DNA from: an uncultured Selenomonadales bacterium
GTDB taxonomy: Bacteria; Bacillota; Negativicutes; Selenomonadales; Selenomonadaceae
Direction of reading: 5' to 3'
DNA: 27,161 nucleotides
NCBI GenBank assembly: GCA_937877545.1
Contig: CALFJE010000148.1
Coordinates: 1 to 27,161, forward strand
Shown piece after piece: positions 18,901-23,984 of the stretch (within the stretch, counting starts at the first letter, position 1; each line of letters opens with the position of its first letter). Under the pieces are notes generated by a model. The model did not search any database. It saw only the letters and a program-made list of their open reading frames with translations, and was not told the origin of the DNA. Both the position numbers and the translations under genes were made by a program.

Positions 18901-21157
18901 CGCAATCACGACCAAGATTGGCGCAAGCGGCACCGAGACGACAGGGTTGTACTTGCAGAACGCTCCGACCGACGCGGAAGTCAGCGGCTCCGACCTCGTT
19001 GTTGCGAGCGGCGAAAACAAATTCACTGTCACGGGCGCGGCAAGCAAGACCGTCAACGTCTACACCAACGAAGGCAACTTCACCGCCGGCAAGACGCAGG
19101 TTATCAACGTGACCGACGCGGCGGCTAAGAGCGTAACCTTGACCTCTGGCAACACCTCAGGCGGCTTCGTCTTCAATGACAGCATTGCGGCAGTAGACGC
19201 GAGCCGGGCTCAGGGCAAGAGCGGCAAGCTTACCTTCAGTGCGAAGAACAACACCAACGGCGTTTCGATTATCGGCTTGTCCGAAGGCGCAAACAACGTT
19301 GTGGGCGGCGCGGGTAATGATACCTTCGTAGGCGGCAGCGGCAATGACGCGTTCAAGGGCGGCGACGGCGCAGACCTCTTTATCCAGAGCGAAGGCACCG
19401 ATACCGTCACCGACTACACGGCGGGCGAAGACGTTATCCAGCTTGCAAGCGAAATTTCCAACGTAGATGTTGCAAGCACGGGCGTTGTTTCCCTCACCAC
19501 GGCGGAGGGCACAGTTGTCGTCAAGACGGACGGCGCAATCACGACCAAGATTGGCGAGGACGGCGAAGAAACGACTGCCTACTACCTCAATAATGCTCCG
19601 ACCGACGCAACGGTAAGCGGTTCCGACCTCGTTATCACAAACGGCTCTGAAACCTTCACGGTCAGCGGCGCGGCAAGCAAGACCGTAACCGTAACAACCA
19701 ACGAAGGCACCTTCACCGTCGGCAAGACGCAAATTATTGACATCAACGACGCGGCGGCTAAGAGCGTAACCTTGACTTCGGGCAACACCTCAGGCGGCTT
19801 CGTCTTCAATGACAGCATTGCGGCGGTTGACGCGAGCCGGGCTCAAGGCAAGAGCGGCAAGCTCACCTTCAGCGCGAAGAACAACACCAACGGCGTTTCG
19901 ATTATCGGCTTGTCCGAAGGCGCAAACAACGTTGTGGGCGGCGCGGGTAATGATACCTTCGTAGGCGGCAGCGGCAATGACGCGTTCAAGGGCGGCGACG
20001 GCGCAGACCTCTTTATCCAGAGCGAAGGCACCGATACCGTCACCGACTACACGGCGGGCGAAGACGTTATCCAGCTTGCAAGCGAAATTTCCAACGTAGA
20101 TGTTGCAAGCACGGGCGTTGTTTCCCTCACCACGGCGGAGGGCACAGTTGTCGTCAAGACGGACGGCGCAATCACGACCAAGATTGGCGAGGACGGCGAA
20201 GAAACGACTGCCTACTACCTCAATAATGCTCCGACCGACGCAACGGTAAGCGGTTCCGACCTCGTTATCACAAACGGCTCTGAAACCTTCACGGTCAGCG
20301 GCGCGGCAAGCAAGACCGTAACCGTAACAACCAACGAAGGCACCTTCACCGTCGGCAAGACGCAAATTATTGACATCAACGACGCGGCGGCTAAGAGCGT
20401 AACCTTGACTTCGGGCAACACCTCAGGCGGCTTCGTCTTCAATGACAGCATTGCGGCGGTTGACGCGAGCCGGGCTCAAGGCAAGAGCGGCAAGCTCACC
20501 TTCAGCGCGAAGAACAACACCAACGGCGTTTCGATTATCGGCTTGTCCGAAGGTGCAAACAACGTTATCGGCGGCGCGGGTAATGATACCTTCGTCGGCG
20601 GCAACGGAGATGATGCCTTCAAGGGCGGCACCGGCGCAGACCTCTTTATCCAGAGCGCAGGCACCGACCTTATCACCGACTACAGCGCGAGCGACAACGA
20701 CATTATCGAGTTGACGAGCACACCCACGATTGGTACAAGCGGCACCACCGTAAACTTCGTGACGGCGGAAGGTACGCTCCAAGTCAAGGACGGCAAGAGC
20801 CAGACGATAACCTACCGCGTGGGCGCAGACGGCGAGACGCAAACCTATTCGGCGAGCGCGGACATCTTCGCGGGCAACGACAATGCGCTGTGGGGTACCG
20901 ACGACGTTAAGGATACCTTCGTGTTCGACGGCGGCAACGATACCATCTACAACTACGGCGCGGAAGACGAAATTGCGCTTGCGGGCTACAGCTTGACTGA
21001 CCTGGTCAACAATGCGCCTGCAGTCAGCGGCTCCAATGTTGTCTTCGACTTCGGCGGCGGCAATACGTTGACTGTCGACGGCAAGGCTGGTTCCGACATC
21101 AACTTTTCCGACGGCTCCACCTTCACCAGCGACGGCAACAAATACTCCAAGAGATAA
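3944..21157 (+). CDS. Giant repeat protein with RTX C-terminus (probable type I secreted adhesin)
   Basis: One uninterrupted frame of 5737 codons. The TTG start is fixed by AGGAGGG 7 bases upstream. There is no Sec signal, membrane segment or LPXTG. Most of the protein (about residues 1-4850) is some 33 copies of an unassigned beta-rich repeat. A typical copy reads YTYTA..., then Y-H...GG, then F-x-(I/L/V)-(S/T/E)-GL(S), then an IG-x-I strand, then L-T-D...Y-x-L-x-L. About residues 1105-1345 form a different block, predicted beta-helix. Residues 4909-5569 hold four ~211-residue units, each with about three RTX nonapeptides (GGxGxDxxx), which bind calcium in related proteins. The last ~165 residues look like an uncleaved type I secretion signal. 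I saw no cysteine on reading through, as is usual for RTX adhesins. The role as a surface adhesin or S-layer-like protein is inference; no exporter genes are in the window. Confidence 0.9.
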   Translation: MSESAIELKNMEFKISGLSTTEIYYDKDANDGAGQFYISNDSSLTAITAPAGVSVLGSESGTFNRILVDYSAASIVSGGNSSITLTDLKTTKEFNDDNIYYQLALGEGYGSLDTFHANIANSTLTTASNNRYLLKMNAGGQSGFYVTGSGSQIRYSSNKADSLQTYLGGLKTGLSSADIGTNIIIGADKSIVLSNSVLGDNEVTISNKNYTLGLASDVNPGGVYEAHFEQILGASNAAVSGAFKYQSDATYKGYKVTDGQTITYYDTPQAATTLFTLTGLSDATSIAAGKGSLAGIQIGTIQSGQAYITVSESGILGSASANKPTVLKLTDTEDDAVTYKLGIGISGADTSTSAKNYSISVAGNSVTASLGSYYYLANDSVLTHYADDTDTFTVSGISSGGLVKTQVSQTSAFDADNNETVTYNITLYKNNLNKTNVTVTPDSTNFQNANVVFIAGSDVDTSSNPTSLQIESGTAGGNFTLTPAGGDGGYIFAGGSTVTYTGNHYGGTNDQFVISGLSSDLTDFSITSSGDTRTISATKNGSVVAVGTYQTTVNADGTASYLINLAADAFASVDGQTVALTATAGESTSYTLQTPFSIFSASAVSELLTHDSVNGFLYVGSYSSAYFGKDESVSGNVKQSYTYHRDTGNTTPHFAITTDSSLESIFGTELASAPGSLSNISSYVSLTAIDSLGYVGVSLGQTIMNKATLDGFKLTLTDTDTTDDSITPYFVDPDGDAESLKSGYARMDSDGTFKFLVPGSASGWLVSDESSVVTYQHSKGDLFTIEGLQGSLSTYTFTLTDNKIVGASGTDSVTLATYAADGDNYTVKLYKEYVGNTQKTVVLTRGEQYTNASIGFSIIDSEGAVVADIGSQSNASITFGQIRNGVLNASIGVAQGTFAMTKNTGEVTEYTHGGTQSAIFSLSGLDSKYVLYDASLDAAGNIVGYYTGQPNVTLGTINRDNGIVTLTDDAFKKTNGEFITGALTLTDSVEGDLTYQLSLASAENDSYQAGRYDRSSLTSIDGGYIYVNGGLQAGYSLAVSALSSTDNTATTSLTYIPSPGGQTFSLTGGVASGLTTADLIGGASGFTTTLSNANKDFYITNAEDEYDTYYALQAGTYVLTENLSLESILSVNGDTVIDLNGHTISIANNDIGSMDGAIKVSGYNLTILDSGNTTGGISAANGNAIFVENGKLIVNGGEIKGALYGIRNTTGNVVINDGTITSSGDTASTSGGIIQASTGNVVINGGVVNGGTSGNDGIKFEFGKLYVYGGSVSGIANGINITKSNAEVNIAGGTVKGGTSYALNVSLASDVNITGGTIDGNIFNSYASVTVDISGGSFTGNLLQSAALNDASVKGYTVLLDEGTASLYTAASFSGMHLVEGLTGISAYLTTTNSADDGTTLAASVTAAAAPILIGDGTITINNAAINGTDDIVLTSTNYSVLAAGSDVSRIGEDGKPSSLESAATWSNITVGTITYTADKYAAYWASVPGNAKTLHNYSAAGGESFNIEGLYDVNNPGHVKWNVNVSQSGTLNGGQYSITGYTFTAGQSLLDNLAQGNTISLTSDYTGTYGFSFASVVNTSSVVGTAQSVANISLNDGYSSAMGVSAVYTYATGMTSRDYFSIVGGTNDRQIKHYAQVGGQAFTITGLSLGSTAGQSFKVTNGNIYIGSTSKIAGVSIVAGTGTDSIGYVELQSGAFAAMGLSKGYSIKITDLDMKDGINYVWTIGSGMTPYESYDSASFAAVKSGEGYDFFSKGSESGQYKIETTDEGGEDATQIITNMGASNSYTGFNIKGLSTVFGLSTGGYASISVTNDTLVTAAGTSGTVTIGALTKDSIFTIYNDALAGQSINLASFDGSDTKYELSLGADVQVLDSNNTPSITSASLWSSVSDNDSITYTAAKYSDYYTLDKLTGGASIANYYQSTGGASFVITGLSGISGDAESLIKNGVTVNLSISSAAANNGQYSVTAYNFELGAGLLLSLPAGKSLTFNYALSGAGFSLAYSEAVTLRPEYTDKTSPTYIDRFSSITAASIEGSEGEYTYTAGVSTSDHYALEFGNSSASVIHYAKEGGQPFVISGLSTGLGALSVAGNSIFTNNGTLIGSIVSSNVDSGNASNDSISYVYLTKEAFAAGGNTITLTDSVTGDGVLYQLALDRVDSNNLLDSYEYASVNGASSATISAMSGTLTYTTAKIPVYASLDASGASSSGVTKLTYIASQSAAQAFTLSGIDSVISNASIDGEGNITAVKGEQTIKIGSLSGTTLSINSTAILSDISKSASLTFADDETEADIYQLSLGEVFRLNNPGTGDISLTPDASNPGTYTYTRSGAVAYTSLTSGESVLANNGDSAAYVYTPAQNGSFMISGLKEGLTLGDSLVVSFGQNGVTINSDEALPDGQLATTIKVVGNTGNKDIAPALTFATVFTAQGDGIISGKIQDQGSVSGDTLLTAPVYMPHYQIAGTSIATVYQSYGGDQFTLTGNWASLMGFQNDTTNLASGIVDSYTGSRFGSVSITPDSAGGASYIFTIENAAALGKQLSDFAAGESFGIINGSASYSLVINEGVFETNASAVESVGHLDYVEDLQEHVYTAAGRGSYFEPDSSIATQVHEYYYRGANGKNTFTFDGLNQVSLTSGSIGSGSAVLVDEIWTDGSIASVDFYIAADAMQSAPADGTSITASNSDGIGYSLFLSQNNALSSAHNNAGLSAISGGYTFTAAETTSGYYESDDKQALVYTTQKGADVFSLSGNFANSLTVDASGSAIVSLTGMTQNSAGSAINTYETVGTISEDGIVLINSSLAYGSLSEGDTLSLMDADAGHSHITYKLSLTSNLVNNTVAADGKISLTAGETTSVWSYYAPAKTNYFVQSEESSNDKTTTTYTFHENSSSLAAFTLDGLDNVKGLSVIGNDIVSIGSSTVTVGAVDTSTGNVSLTTSLLNTAVASQYSLKTITLTDTDSLDGINYKLVLGNGVTQSSITGEENGTFAESSGTYTFTTKGNTAGWYINEQNTSVTSVNYNDTATGRKVFTFSGLKSGMGLAYSPLGSVSGVIKAGNTTIAGIGWQGGSLVSDASVYSVKLYDAALGINNVADGDTLAVGLTITDVNQAKVSIKSFELDNTANISVDSPDGHATIGEAYWNSIISDSVQTAVFGYESLAAWWDPTKSNENGIDAIPYHIYHQSIATSQEFSISGFSAGVAGLSKLPTDIVVSPDNANYTVNLPQSLTPNGNNGYYTLTITEGSASSAVFGTDLTNLYKGDDAKPTPVGAAFTESVGTYTYTAGNTPAYLNIDDNNKVLTWHNQQGGASFAITGLSSSLTTTDGYNILLGSATVGSIGDGNNASLKVFTLTDVSAVSLVGATKFGGGSASIKLTDGSENDDVTYSLALDSTAFGTLLTAANAAAPSIGGNSLAGADGSYTFNAEHEDKYTRGSVASNDYTYYAEAAYDTFIIGGLSTGLGSSLSVVSGSIVSGATTADSLIVGTINGQTITLVDSVLAKTEGASITFAATDGDTNTSYYTLTAPESRGGSIAADGFTSDEAGSLSFFKAGSYTKSGYDPTASVAGTVAGGTDSVTYTYLAASDAAFEISGLNRAITDATISGGTVTANTGKIGTLTNDTLTLNTTALPSTSLKSGLTITLTDTDSNDTVNYKLALLGGKQTGYVLQSFQEAEDNAGYTVNAANGLATVSATATDGFWSVTSADNTYTAEYNHFFSKNDTLFTVSGLSAAKASVIGNYTIDLVPDDNNSLAGYNVSIGSDMLSRENNSVISIGGGTGNDTLTITGNIALGENNATRTGADLSDSGVYSAGNISEYLEKGTGNASYIYHESVDSGVGFKLLFDGEALDGKNTYQLNTNRDIVTSDGKVLAHFDSSNNVVYIYDDGKQDFANGVTVSVTSTNYTKQVQLAVGTESVSVSGATLLDEAKELNKWSESVTSGTATYTAQQKGYKTQADSTNRNTALVYDSVNSAFDFSGLNTITAITDDQISVTSADKQAYTFTINDEAVLNDLAVGKSFSVSATADSSEGLTSTIALGTALSSLGSARHVAVSVGGNATDGYTYAAEGETDYYSGSGSSILTHVDKTGQEPFTISGLSDGVTTDNYTEYFAVGASGAVTLTEKAFEKSDTITLSDDTSDDVSYGLSLGTLTEYDSKGYAETLTGTDTTYNYKAAGTSLGYEISGTTSITKHEATGGTTFTLEGMTGLSLNENITVSGADVSINDVSVLGSVAAGETASFTFTDATGGIEDTVEYKLNLGADFNTVSAAPSAVEAAFTGTAGSYSFADEHTVAYTTGESGTYTYHAATAYDEFSISGLKTTGNLSLSGTNIIADGATIGTINDKAITLNENAWAEGATIEFNGDTDGNGTAYTLANPQERTAVVAGYSATDTAGKFTYTAGGSTAGFDVASASGVTTYTWQAAASAAFEIGGFSTTVTADGVAALAVVSGSAVTLSETAFNGTSSISLTDVDANDGIDYKLSNEGFSAGETIPETLTSANDIYTYTAEGKTAGYNFTESGATTTLTHEGATGGTSFTLEGLTADLSLGTDIAVNGANVSIDKVSALAITDGTATVKLTDSDTTDTVNYALSLGNEFNVGGTSTAAEAALDGQIYTAGAISAYTTEVTAGSEYVYNAGDSGISIEFSGLSTAAQASNITVSDDNVITFTAAEVGTGTVSVLTPNYSLSLGTLSKATTAPDGFQGTAYKTAGSTEGYKLDSASAISYVAAGGGSTLFEFVSGFAEGTELTLDGTDIKDGSEVVGSYTDTALATTKDAVKVDVTGLEGKAMTFEGFEEIAGFNAATQSLIADAPVDAAASNGNLIIAAGDDSITLDNLAGKNVTVLSGENTYKVNYSRITDNTDAAAQKATLTAGSTASIYAVTAEFVEFDATKATGKNGKLTLSATKNTQGVAITGASAIVNNIVGGSGADTIIGGSANDMLKGNGGADVFVQTAGTDTVIDYTEGEDVIQLASAVTEAVVASTGVVSITTAEGTMVVKNGEGAITTKIGASGTETTGLYLQNAPTDAEVSGSDLVVASGENKFTVTGAASKTVNVYTNEGNFTAGKTQVINVTDAAAKSVTLTSGNTSGGFVFNDSIAAVDASRAQGKSGKLTFSAKNNTNGVSIIGLSEGANNVVGGAGNDTFVGGSGNDAFKGGDGADLFIQSEGTDTVTDYTAGEDVIQLASEISNVDVASTGVVSLTTAEGTVVVKTDGAITTKIGEDGEETTAYYLNNAPTDATVSGSDLVITNGSETFTVSGAASKTVTVTTNEGTFTVGKTQIIDINDAAAKSVTLTSGNTSGGFVFNDSIAAVDASRAQGKSGKLTFSAKNNTNGVSIIGLSEGANNVVGGAGNDTFVGGSGNDAFKGGDGADLFIQSEGTDTVTDYTAGEDVIQLASEISNVDVASTGVVSLTTAEGTVVVKTDGAITTKIGEDGEETTAYYLNNAPTDATVSGSDLVITNGSETFTVSGAASKTVTVTTNEGTFTVGKTQIIDINDAAAKSVTLTSGNTSGGFVFNDSIAAVDASRAQGKSGKLTFSAKNNTNGVSIIGLSEGANNVIGGAGNDTFVGGNGDDAFKGGTGADLFIQSAGTDLITDYSASDNDIIELTSTPTIGTSGTTVNFVTAEGTLQVKDGKSQTITYRVGADGETQTYSASADIFAGNDNALWGTDDVKDTFVFDGGNDTIYNYGAEDEIALAGYSLTDLVNNAPAVSGSNVVFDFGGGNTLTVDGKAGSDINFSDGSTFTSDGNKYSKR
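7229..8010 (+). other. Predicted right-handed beta-helix block within the giant protein
   Basis: About residues 1100-1356 differ from the surrounding repeats. After VIDLNGHTI there are short rungs of around 15-25 residues such as LIVNGGEIKG, VVINDGTITSS, VVINGGVVNGG, LYVYGGSVSG, VNIAGGTVKGG, VNITGGTIDG and VDISGGSFTG. The recurring (V/L)xIxGGxxxG pattern is typical of parallel beta-helix folds of the pectate-lyase type, seen in surface proteins that bind or process polysaccharide. No catalytic residues can be assigned from sequence alone. Confidence 0.65.
18667..20652 (+). other. RTX (hemolysin-type calcium-binding) nonapeptide clusters
   Basis: Four clusters of GGxGxDxxx nonapeptides start near 18667, 19302, 19935 and 20568. 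The middle two each read GGAGNDTFV, GGSGNDAFK, GGDGADLFI. The first is degenerate (GGSGADTII, GGSANDMLK) and the last is slightly altered. Each is followed by a conserved GTDxxxDYxxxxDxI(Q/E)L strand. In known RTX proteins these turns bind calcium outside the cell and drive folding after type I export. Confidence 0.85.
19148..20600 (+). repeat. 633-bp near-identical tandem repeat encoding 211-residue RTX units
   Basis: Unit starts at 19148, 19781 and 20414 are exactly 633 bp apart. The first two units encode identical residues. Their bases differ by a handful of mostly synonymous changes near the start of the unit (around 19190-19250) and appear identical for the rest. The third copy follows the same sequence until about 20570-20600 and then diverges. 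The block upstream (from about 18340) is an older, diverged copy. Such identity indicates recent duplication or gene conversion, and copy number could be mis-assembled. Confidence 0.9.
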
Positions 21158-21194
21158 ATTCTAAGCAGAGCAATCTGCGCGGAATAAAAAATCA

Positions 21195-21225
21195 GGCAGC
21201 TCCGAGAAATCGGGGCTGTCTTTTT
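21195..21225 (+). terminator. Rho-independent terminator of the giant gene
   Basis: An 11-bp stem pairs GGCAGCTCCGA (21195-21205) with TCGGGGCTGTC (21210-21220), including G-U pairs. It closes on a GAAA tetraloop and is followed at once by five T. It begins 38 bases after the stop codon of the giant gene. Confidence 0.9.
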
Positions 21226-21227
21226 GT

Positions 21228-21310
21228 TTAGGAATTAGGAATTAGGAATTAGGAATTAGAGAGTAGGAATGTGAAATAATTTTTAATTCCCCATTCCTCA
21301 TTCCTAATTG
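21228..21310. repeat. Second palindromic heptamer element
   Basis: The left arm is four to five tandem GAATTAG heptamers (21228-21262), with a variant unit to 21270. The right arm (21280-21310) is the inverse in degenerate form, with AATTCCC, CATTCCT, CATTCCT, AATT units. It is the same element type as at 1061-1134 and again sits in a short gap beside a 3' gene end. Confidence 0.8.
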
Positions 21311-21311
21311 A

Positions 21312-21345
21312 AAAAGCGGCGTCCTCCGAGGAAGTTGCCGCTTTT
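21312..21345 (-). terminator. Terminator of the ROK-metN-metI operon, possibly bidirectional
   Basis: AAAAGCGGC (21312-21320) pairs with GCCGCTTTT (21337-21345), and a small TCCT/AGGA stem lies inside. On the minus strand the stem ends in a U-run, 2 bases beyond the metI stop. The A/T tracts on both sides also allow termination on the plus strand as a backup for the giant gene. Confidence 0.8.
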
Positions 21346-21347
21346 GT

Positions 21348-22001
21348 TTAGCGTTTGTCGAGACGTTTGGCGAGGGTGTTGCCCGCGAATTGCACCGCTT
21401 GAACCAAGACGATAAGCACGATAACCGTCGCCAACATGACTTCGGGGCGGAAACGTTGATAGCCGTAACGAATAGCCAAATCGCCGAGACCGCCGCCGCC
21501 TATAGCTCCCGCCATAGCCGATTCGCCGACCAACGCGATTATTACCGTCGTCAACTGCGCCACGATACCCGGCATTGCCTCCGGCAACAACACGCGGCTG
21601 ATTATCTGGAAGGGCGTCGCGCCCATAGCCTGCGCGGCTTCCACAAGTCCCGCCGGTACTTCCTTTAGCGAAGTCTCCACTTGCCGCCCGATAAACGGTA
21701 TCGACGCGATAACCAACGGCACGATTGCCGCCGTCGTTCCTATCGCCGAGCCGACCAAAAGGCGCGTCAGCGGTATGATTGCAACCATAAGAATTATAAA
21801 CGGGATTGAACGCACCGCGTTGACGACCGAGCCGACCGTCTGATTCAGTACGACGTTCTCCAAGATTTGCCCCTTAGCCGTGGTGTGGAGTAAAACGCCC
21901 AGCGGTACGCCGATTGCCGAGGCTATCGCCATGCTTACGACCACCATGTAGACCGTTTCGCCCAGGGCTTTACTAAGCAACGGCAGAATTTCTGCGAACA
22001 T
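21348..22001 (-). CDS. metI: Methionine ABC transporter permease MetI
   Basis: Inner-membrane permease of the MetNIQ importer for L- and D-methionine. Residues 1-217 form about five hydrophobic segments. The EAA loop that docks on the ATPase is EAAQAMGATPFQIISRVLLP, and the family ending RFRPEVMLATVIVLIVLVQ is present. I choose ATG at 22001: a GGAGGTGA site lies 9 bases upstream, whereas the TTG at 22007 is only 3 bases from GGAGG. The gene overlaps the end of metN by 29 bases, so translation is coupled. A terminator follows directly, with no metQ after it. Confidence 0.93.
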   Translation of the reverse strand: MFAEILPLLSKALGETVYMVVVSMAIASAIGVPLGVLLHTTAKGQILENVVLNQTVGSVVNAVRSIPFIILMVAIIPLTRLLVGSAIGTTAAIVPLVIASIPFIGRQVETSLKEVPAGLVEAAQAMGATPFQIISRVLLPEAMPGIVAQLTTVIIALVGESAMAGAIGGGGLGDLAIRYGYQRFRPEVMLATVIVLIVLVQAVQFAGNTLAKRLDKR

Positions 22002-23040
22002 AGCCAATCACCTCCACGCGCACATCTTCACCGCCCAAAAAATTCAGCGCATTGTTAATCGCCGCGTCGGAGCCGCTCAAGCCGATAATGAAGCGTCCGA
22101 ACGGTACGCCGTGAATCTCATCCAGGTTGCCGAAAAGCATTGTGCATTCCACGCCCTCGCAAGCGCGAATCATCTGCGCAAGCACGGGATTATCGGCGGT
22201 CTCGCCCAAGAAAATCAAGCGGAGCAGGAGCAAACTGCCGGGCGTCCTGTCTTGAGAAATTTCGTTGCCGCGAAAGGCGGCGGGCAATTCGTTCGACAAC
22301 AACACGCTGATAAATTCCTTGGTGATTTCGTGGCGCGGATTGGTGAACACGTCAAGGACGGAGCCGCGCTCGGCAATTACACCGTCACTGATAACCGCAA
22401 CCTTATCGCAAATCTCCTTGATGACGTGCATCTCGTGCGTAATGACGACGACGGTCAGCGCGAGATTTTTATTGATGACTTTAATCAGGTCGAGGATAGA
22501 TTTGGTCGTTTGCGGGTCAAGGGCGGAAGTTGCCTCGTCGCAGAGCAAAACTTTGGGGTCGCTGGCGAGGGCGCGAGCTATGCCGACGCGTTGTTTCTGC
22601 CCGCCGCTAAGTTGCGAGGGATATTGATTAGCCTTATCCTTAAGCCCGACAAGTTCAAGGAGCGGGCGGACTTTTTTATCAATCTCGGCGGAGCTTGTGC
22701 CGGAAAGCTTGAGCGGAAAGGCAACATTGTCGTAGACGGTGGCGGAGCTTAGGAGGTTGAAGTGCTGGAAAATCATGCCGATAGACTTACGCGCCTCGCG
22801 GAGTTGGCTGTCGGTCAGGGCGGTCATATCCTGCCCGTCAACGAAGACTTTGCCGGCAGTGGGGCGTTCAAGCACATTGATACAGCGCACGAGCGTGGAC
22901 TTGCCCGCGCCGCTCAAGCCGATTATCCCGTAAATTTCGCCGCGAGCTATTTCCAGGTCAATGCCCTTGAGCGCGTGAACTTTGCCCGCCGCGCTGTCGT
23001 AAATTTTTTCAATGCCGAGGAGTTTAATCAAACGATTCAC
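21973..23040 (-). CDS. metN: Methionine ABC transporter ATP-binding protein MetN
   Basis: ATPase subunit of the methionine importer, 355 residues. Walker A is GLSGAGKS (41-48), the signature LSGGQ lies at 144-148, and Walker B is VLLCDEA (164-170). A C-terminal NIL/ACT-type regulatory domain (about 265-345), which in E. coli MetN binds methionine and inhibits transport, is present. The start is GTG at 23040, one base after the stop of the ROK gene, with a weak GTTGAG-like site, so initiation probably depends on translation of the kinase gene. It overlaps metI at its 3' end. ATP binding and transport of methionine are well supported; a related substrate such as S-methyl compounds cannot be excluded. 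Confidence 0.93.
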   Translation of the reverse strand: MNRLIKLLGIEKIYDSAAGKVHALKGIDLEIARGEIYGIIGLSGAGKSTLVRCINVLERPTAGKVFVDGQDMTALTDSQLREARKSIGMIFQHFNLLSSATVYDNVAFPLKLSGTSSAEIDKKVRPLLELVGLKDKANQYPSQLSGGQKQRVGIARALASDPKVLLCDEATSALDPQTTKSILDLIKVINKNLALTVVVITHEMHVIKEICDKVAVISDGVIAERGSVLDVFTNPRHEITKEFISVLLSNELPAAFRGNEISQDRTPGSLLLLRLIFLGETADNPVLAQMIRACEGVECTMLFGNLDEIHGVPFGRFIIGLSGSDAAINNALNFLGGEDVRVEVIGYVRRNSAVA

Positions 23041-23041
23041 C

Positions 23042-23935
23042 TCAACTTTTCAAGTAATGGTAAAGCGCACCGAGGAGATTGGCGTCGTTGTGATACTTGC
23101 AGGCGACGATCTGCGGGCGCGGCAAGTAAAGCGGAGCCTCTCTGTACAATTCGTCAAGCTTATCCTTAACGGCGTCGATAAAGCTTTGGCGTTCGCTGAT
23201 ACCGCCGCCCAACGCAAATCGTTCGGGATCGAACAGCACTTGCAAGTTGAAAATCATAACCGCCACGCCATGCGCATATTTATGGAGCGCGTCCAAAATG
23301 TCGCCGTCGTTATCCGCAATCAAATCGAAAATCATTTCGCCGGTAACTTCCTCGACGGGCATATTCAAAACCTCCGCGCACATTTTACGGAAGCCGAGAG
23401 TTCCCAATTTGTAGCCCAAAAAATTATCCTCGTCGGCAACGCCGTCGATACTTTTTATCTGGAAGGAAACCTCGCCCGCGCTGAAGTGCGCCCCGCGATA
23501 AAGCTTTCTGTTGTGAATGAACGCGCCGCCGACCGCCGTGCCGAAAACCAGTACAAAGGCGTCCTTCACGTCGACGAGACTGCCCGACTTAACCTCGGCA
23601 AGAACCGCGCAGTTGGCGTCGTTTTCCACCGTGACGCGCACGCCGCATTTGGCTTGAAGCTCCTCGGTTATGCAATGCCCGTTGCTGAACTTCAACGCGC
23701 CGCTGGAAATGCAAACGCCCTTGTCGGTGTCGATAAGCCCCGGCATGGACAGCGCGATACCTTCCGCGTCGCTGTTGGCGTTGAATACGTCGGCAAGGCT
23801 CGCCAAAAATTCTTCGTGATTCGTCTTGACCGTAGGGAATTTGTCTTTGGCGGCGATTTTAAATTTGCGCGTCCCCGTCATAATCGCGTACTTCGTGAAC
23901 GTCCCGCCCACGTCTATTGCCAAAATTTTTCTCAT
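23042..23935 (-). CDS. ROK-family sugar kinase
   Basis: A 297-residue ROK protein, expected to phosphorylate a hexose or N-acyl hexosamine with ATP in the cytosol. The phosphate-binding DVGGTFTKYAI (8-18), the catalytic Asp106 in ENDANCA, and the GTAVGGAFI strand with GAHFSAGEVSF (149-159) are visible, as is ALGGGI near the C-terminus. The zinc-binding CxCGxxGCxE motif of many ROK glucokinases is missing (DEDNFLG lies in that region), which resembles the BglK-like branch. There is no DNA-binding N-terminus, so it is an enzyme rather than a repressor. The ATG has AGGAG 8 bases upstream. It is first in an operon with metN and metI, an unusual pairing for a sugar kinase. The substrate is undetermined. 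Confidence 0.85.
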   Translation of the reverse strand: MRKILAIDVGGTFTKYAIMTGTRKFKIAAKDKFPTVKTNHEEFLASLADVFNANSDAEGIALSMPGLIDTDKGVCISSGALKFSNGHCITEELQAKCGVRVTVENDANCAVLAEVKSGSLVDVKDAFVLVFGTAVGGAFIHNRKLYRGAHFSAGEVSFQIKSIDGVADEDNFLGYKLGTLGFRKMCAEVLNMPVEEVTGEMIFDLIADNDGDILDALHKYAHGVAVMIFNLQVLFDPERFALGGGISERQSFIDAVKDKLDELYREAPLYLPRPQIVACKYHNDANLLGALYHYLKS

Positions 23936-23952
23936 GACGTTATCTCCTCTGC

Positions 23953-23984
23953 AAAAAAATTCGCCTCAACCATAAGTCAAGGCG
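23953..23984 (-). terminator. Terminator downstream of the FkbM gene
   Basis: On the minus strand CGCCTTGAC pairs with GTTGAGGCG (9 bp with G-U pairs, loop TTATG), followed by a run of seven T (23959-23953). It ends transcripts coming from the FkbM and M23 genes. Confidence 0.65.
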
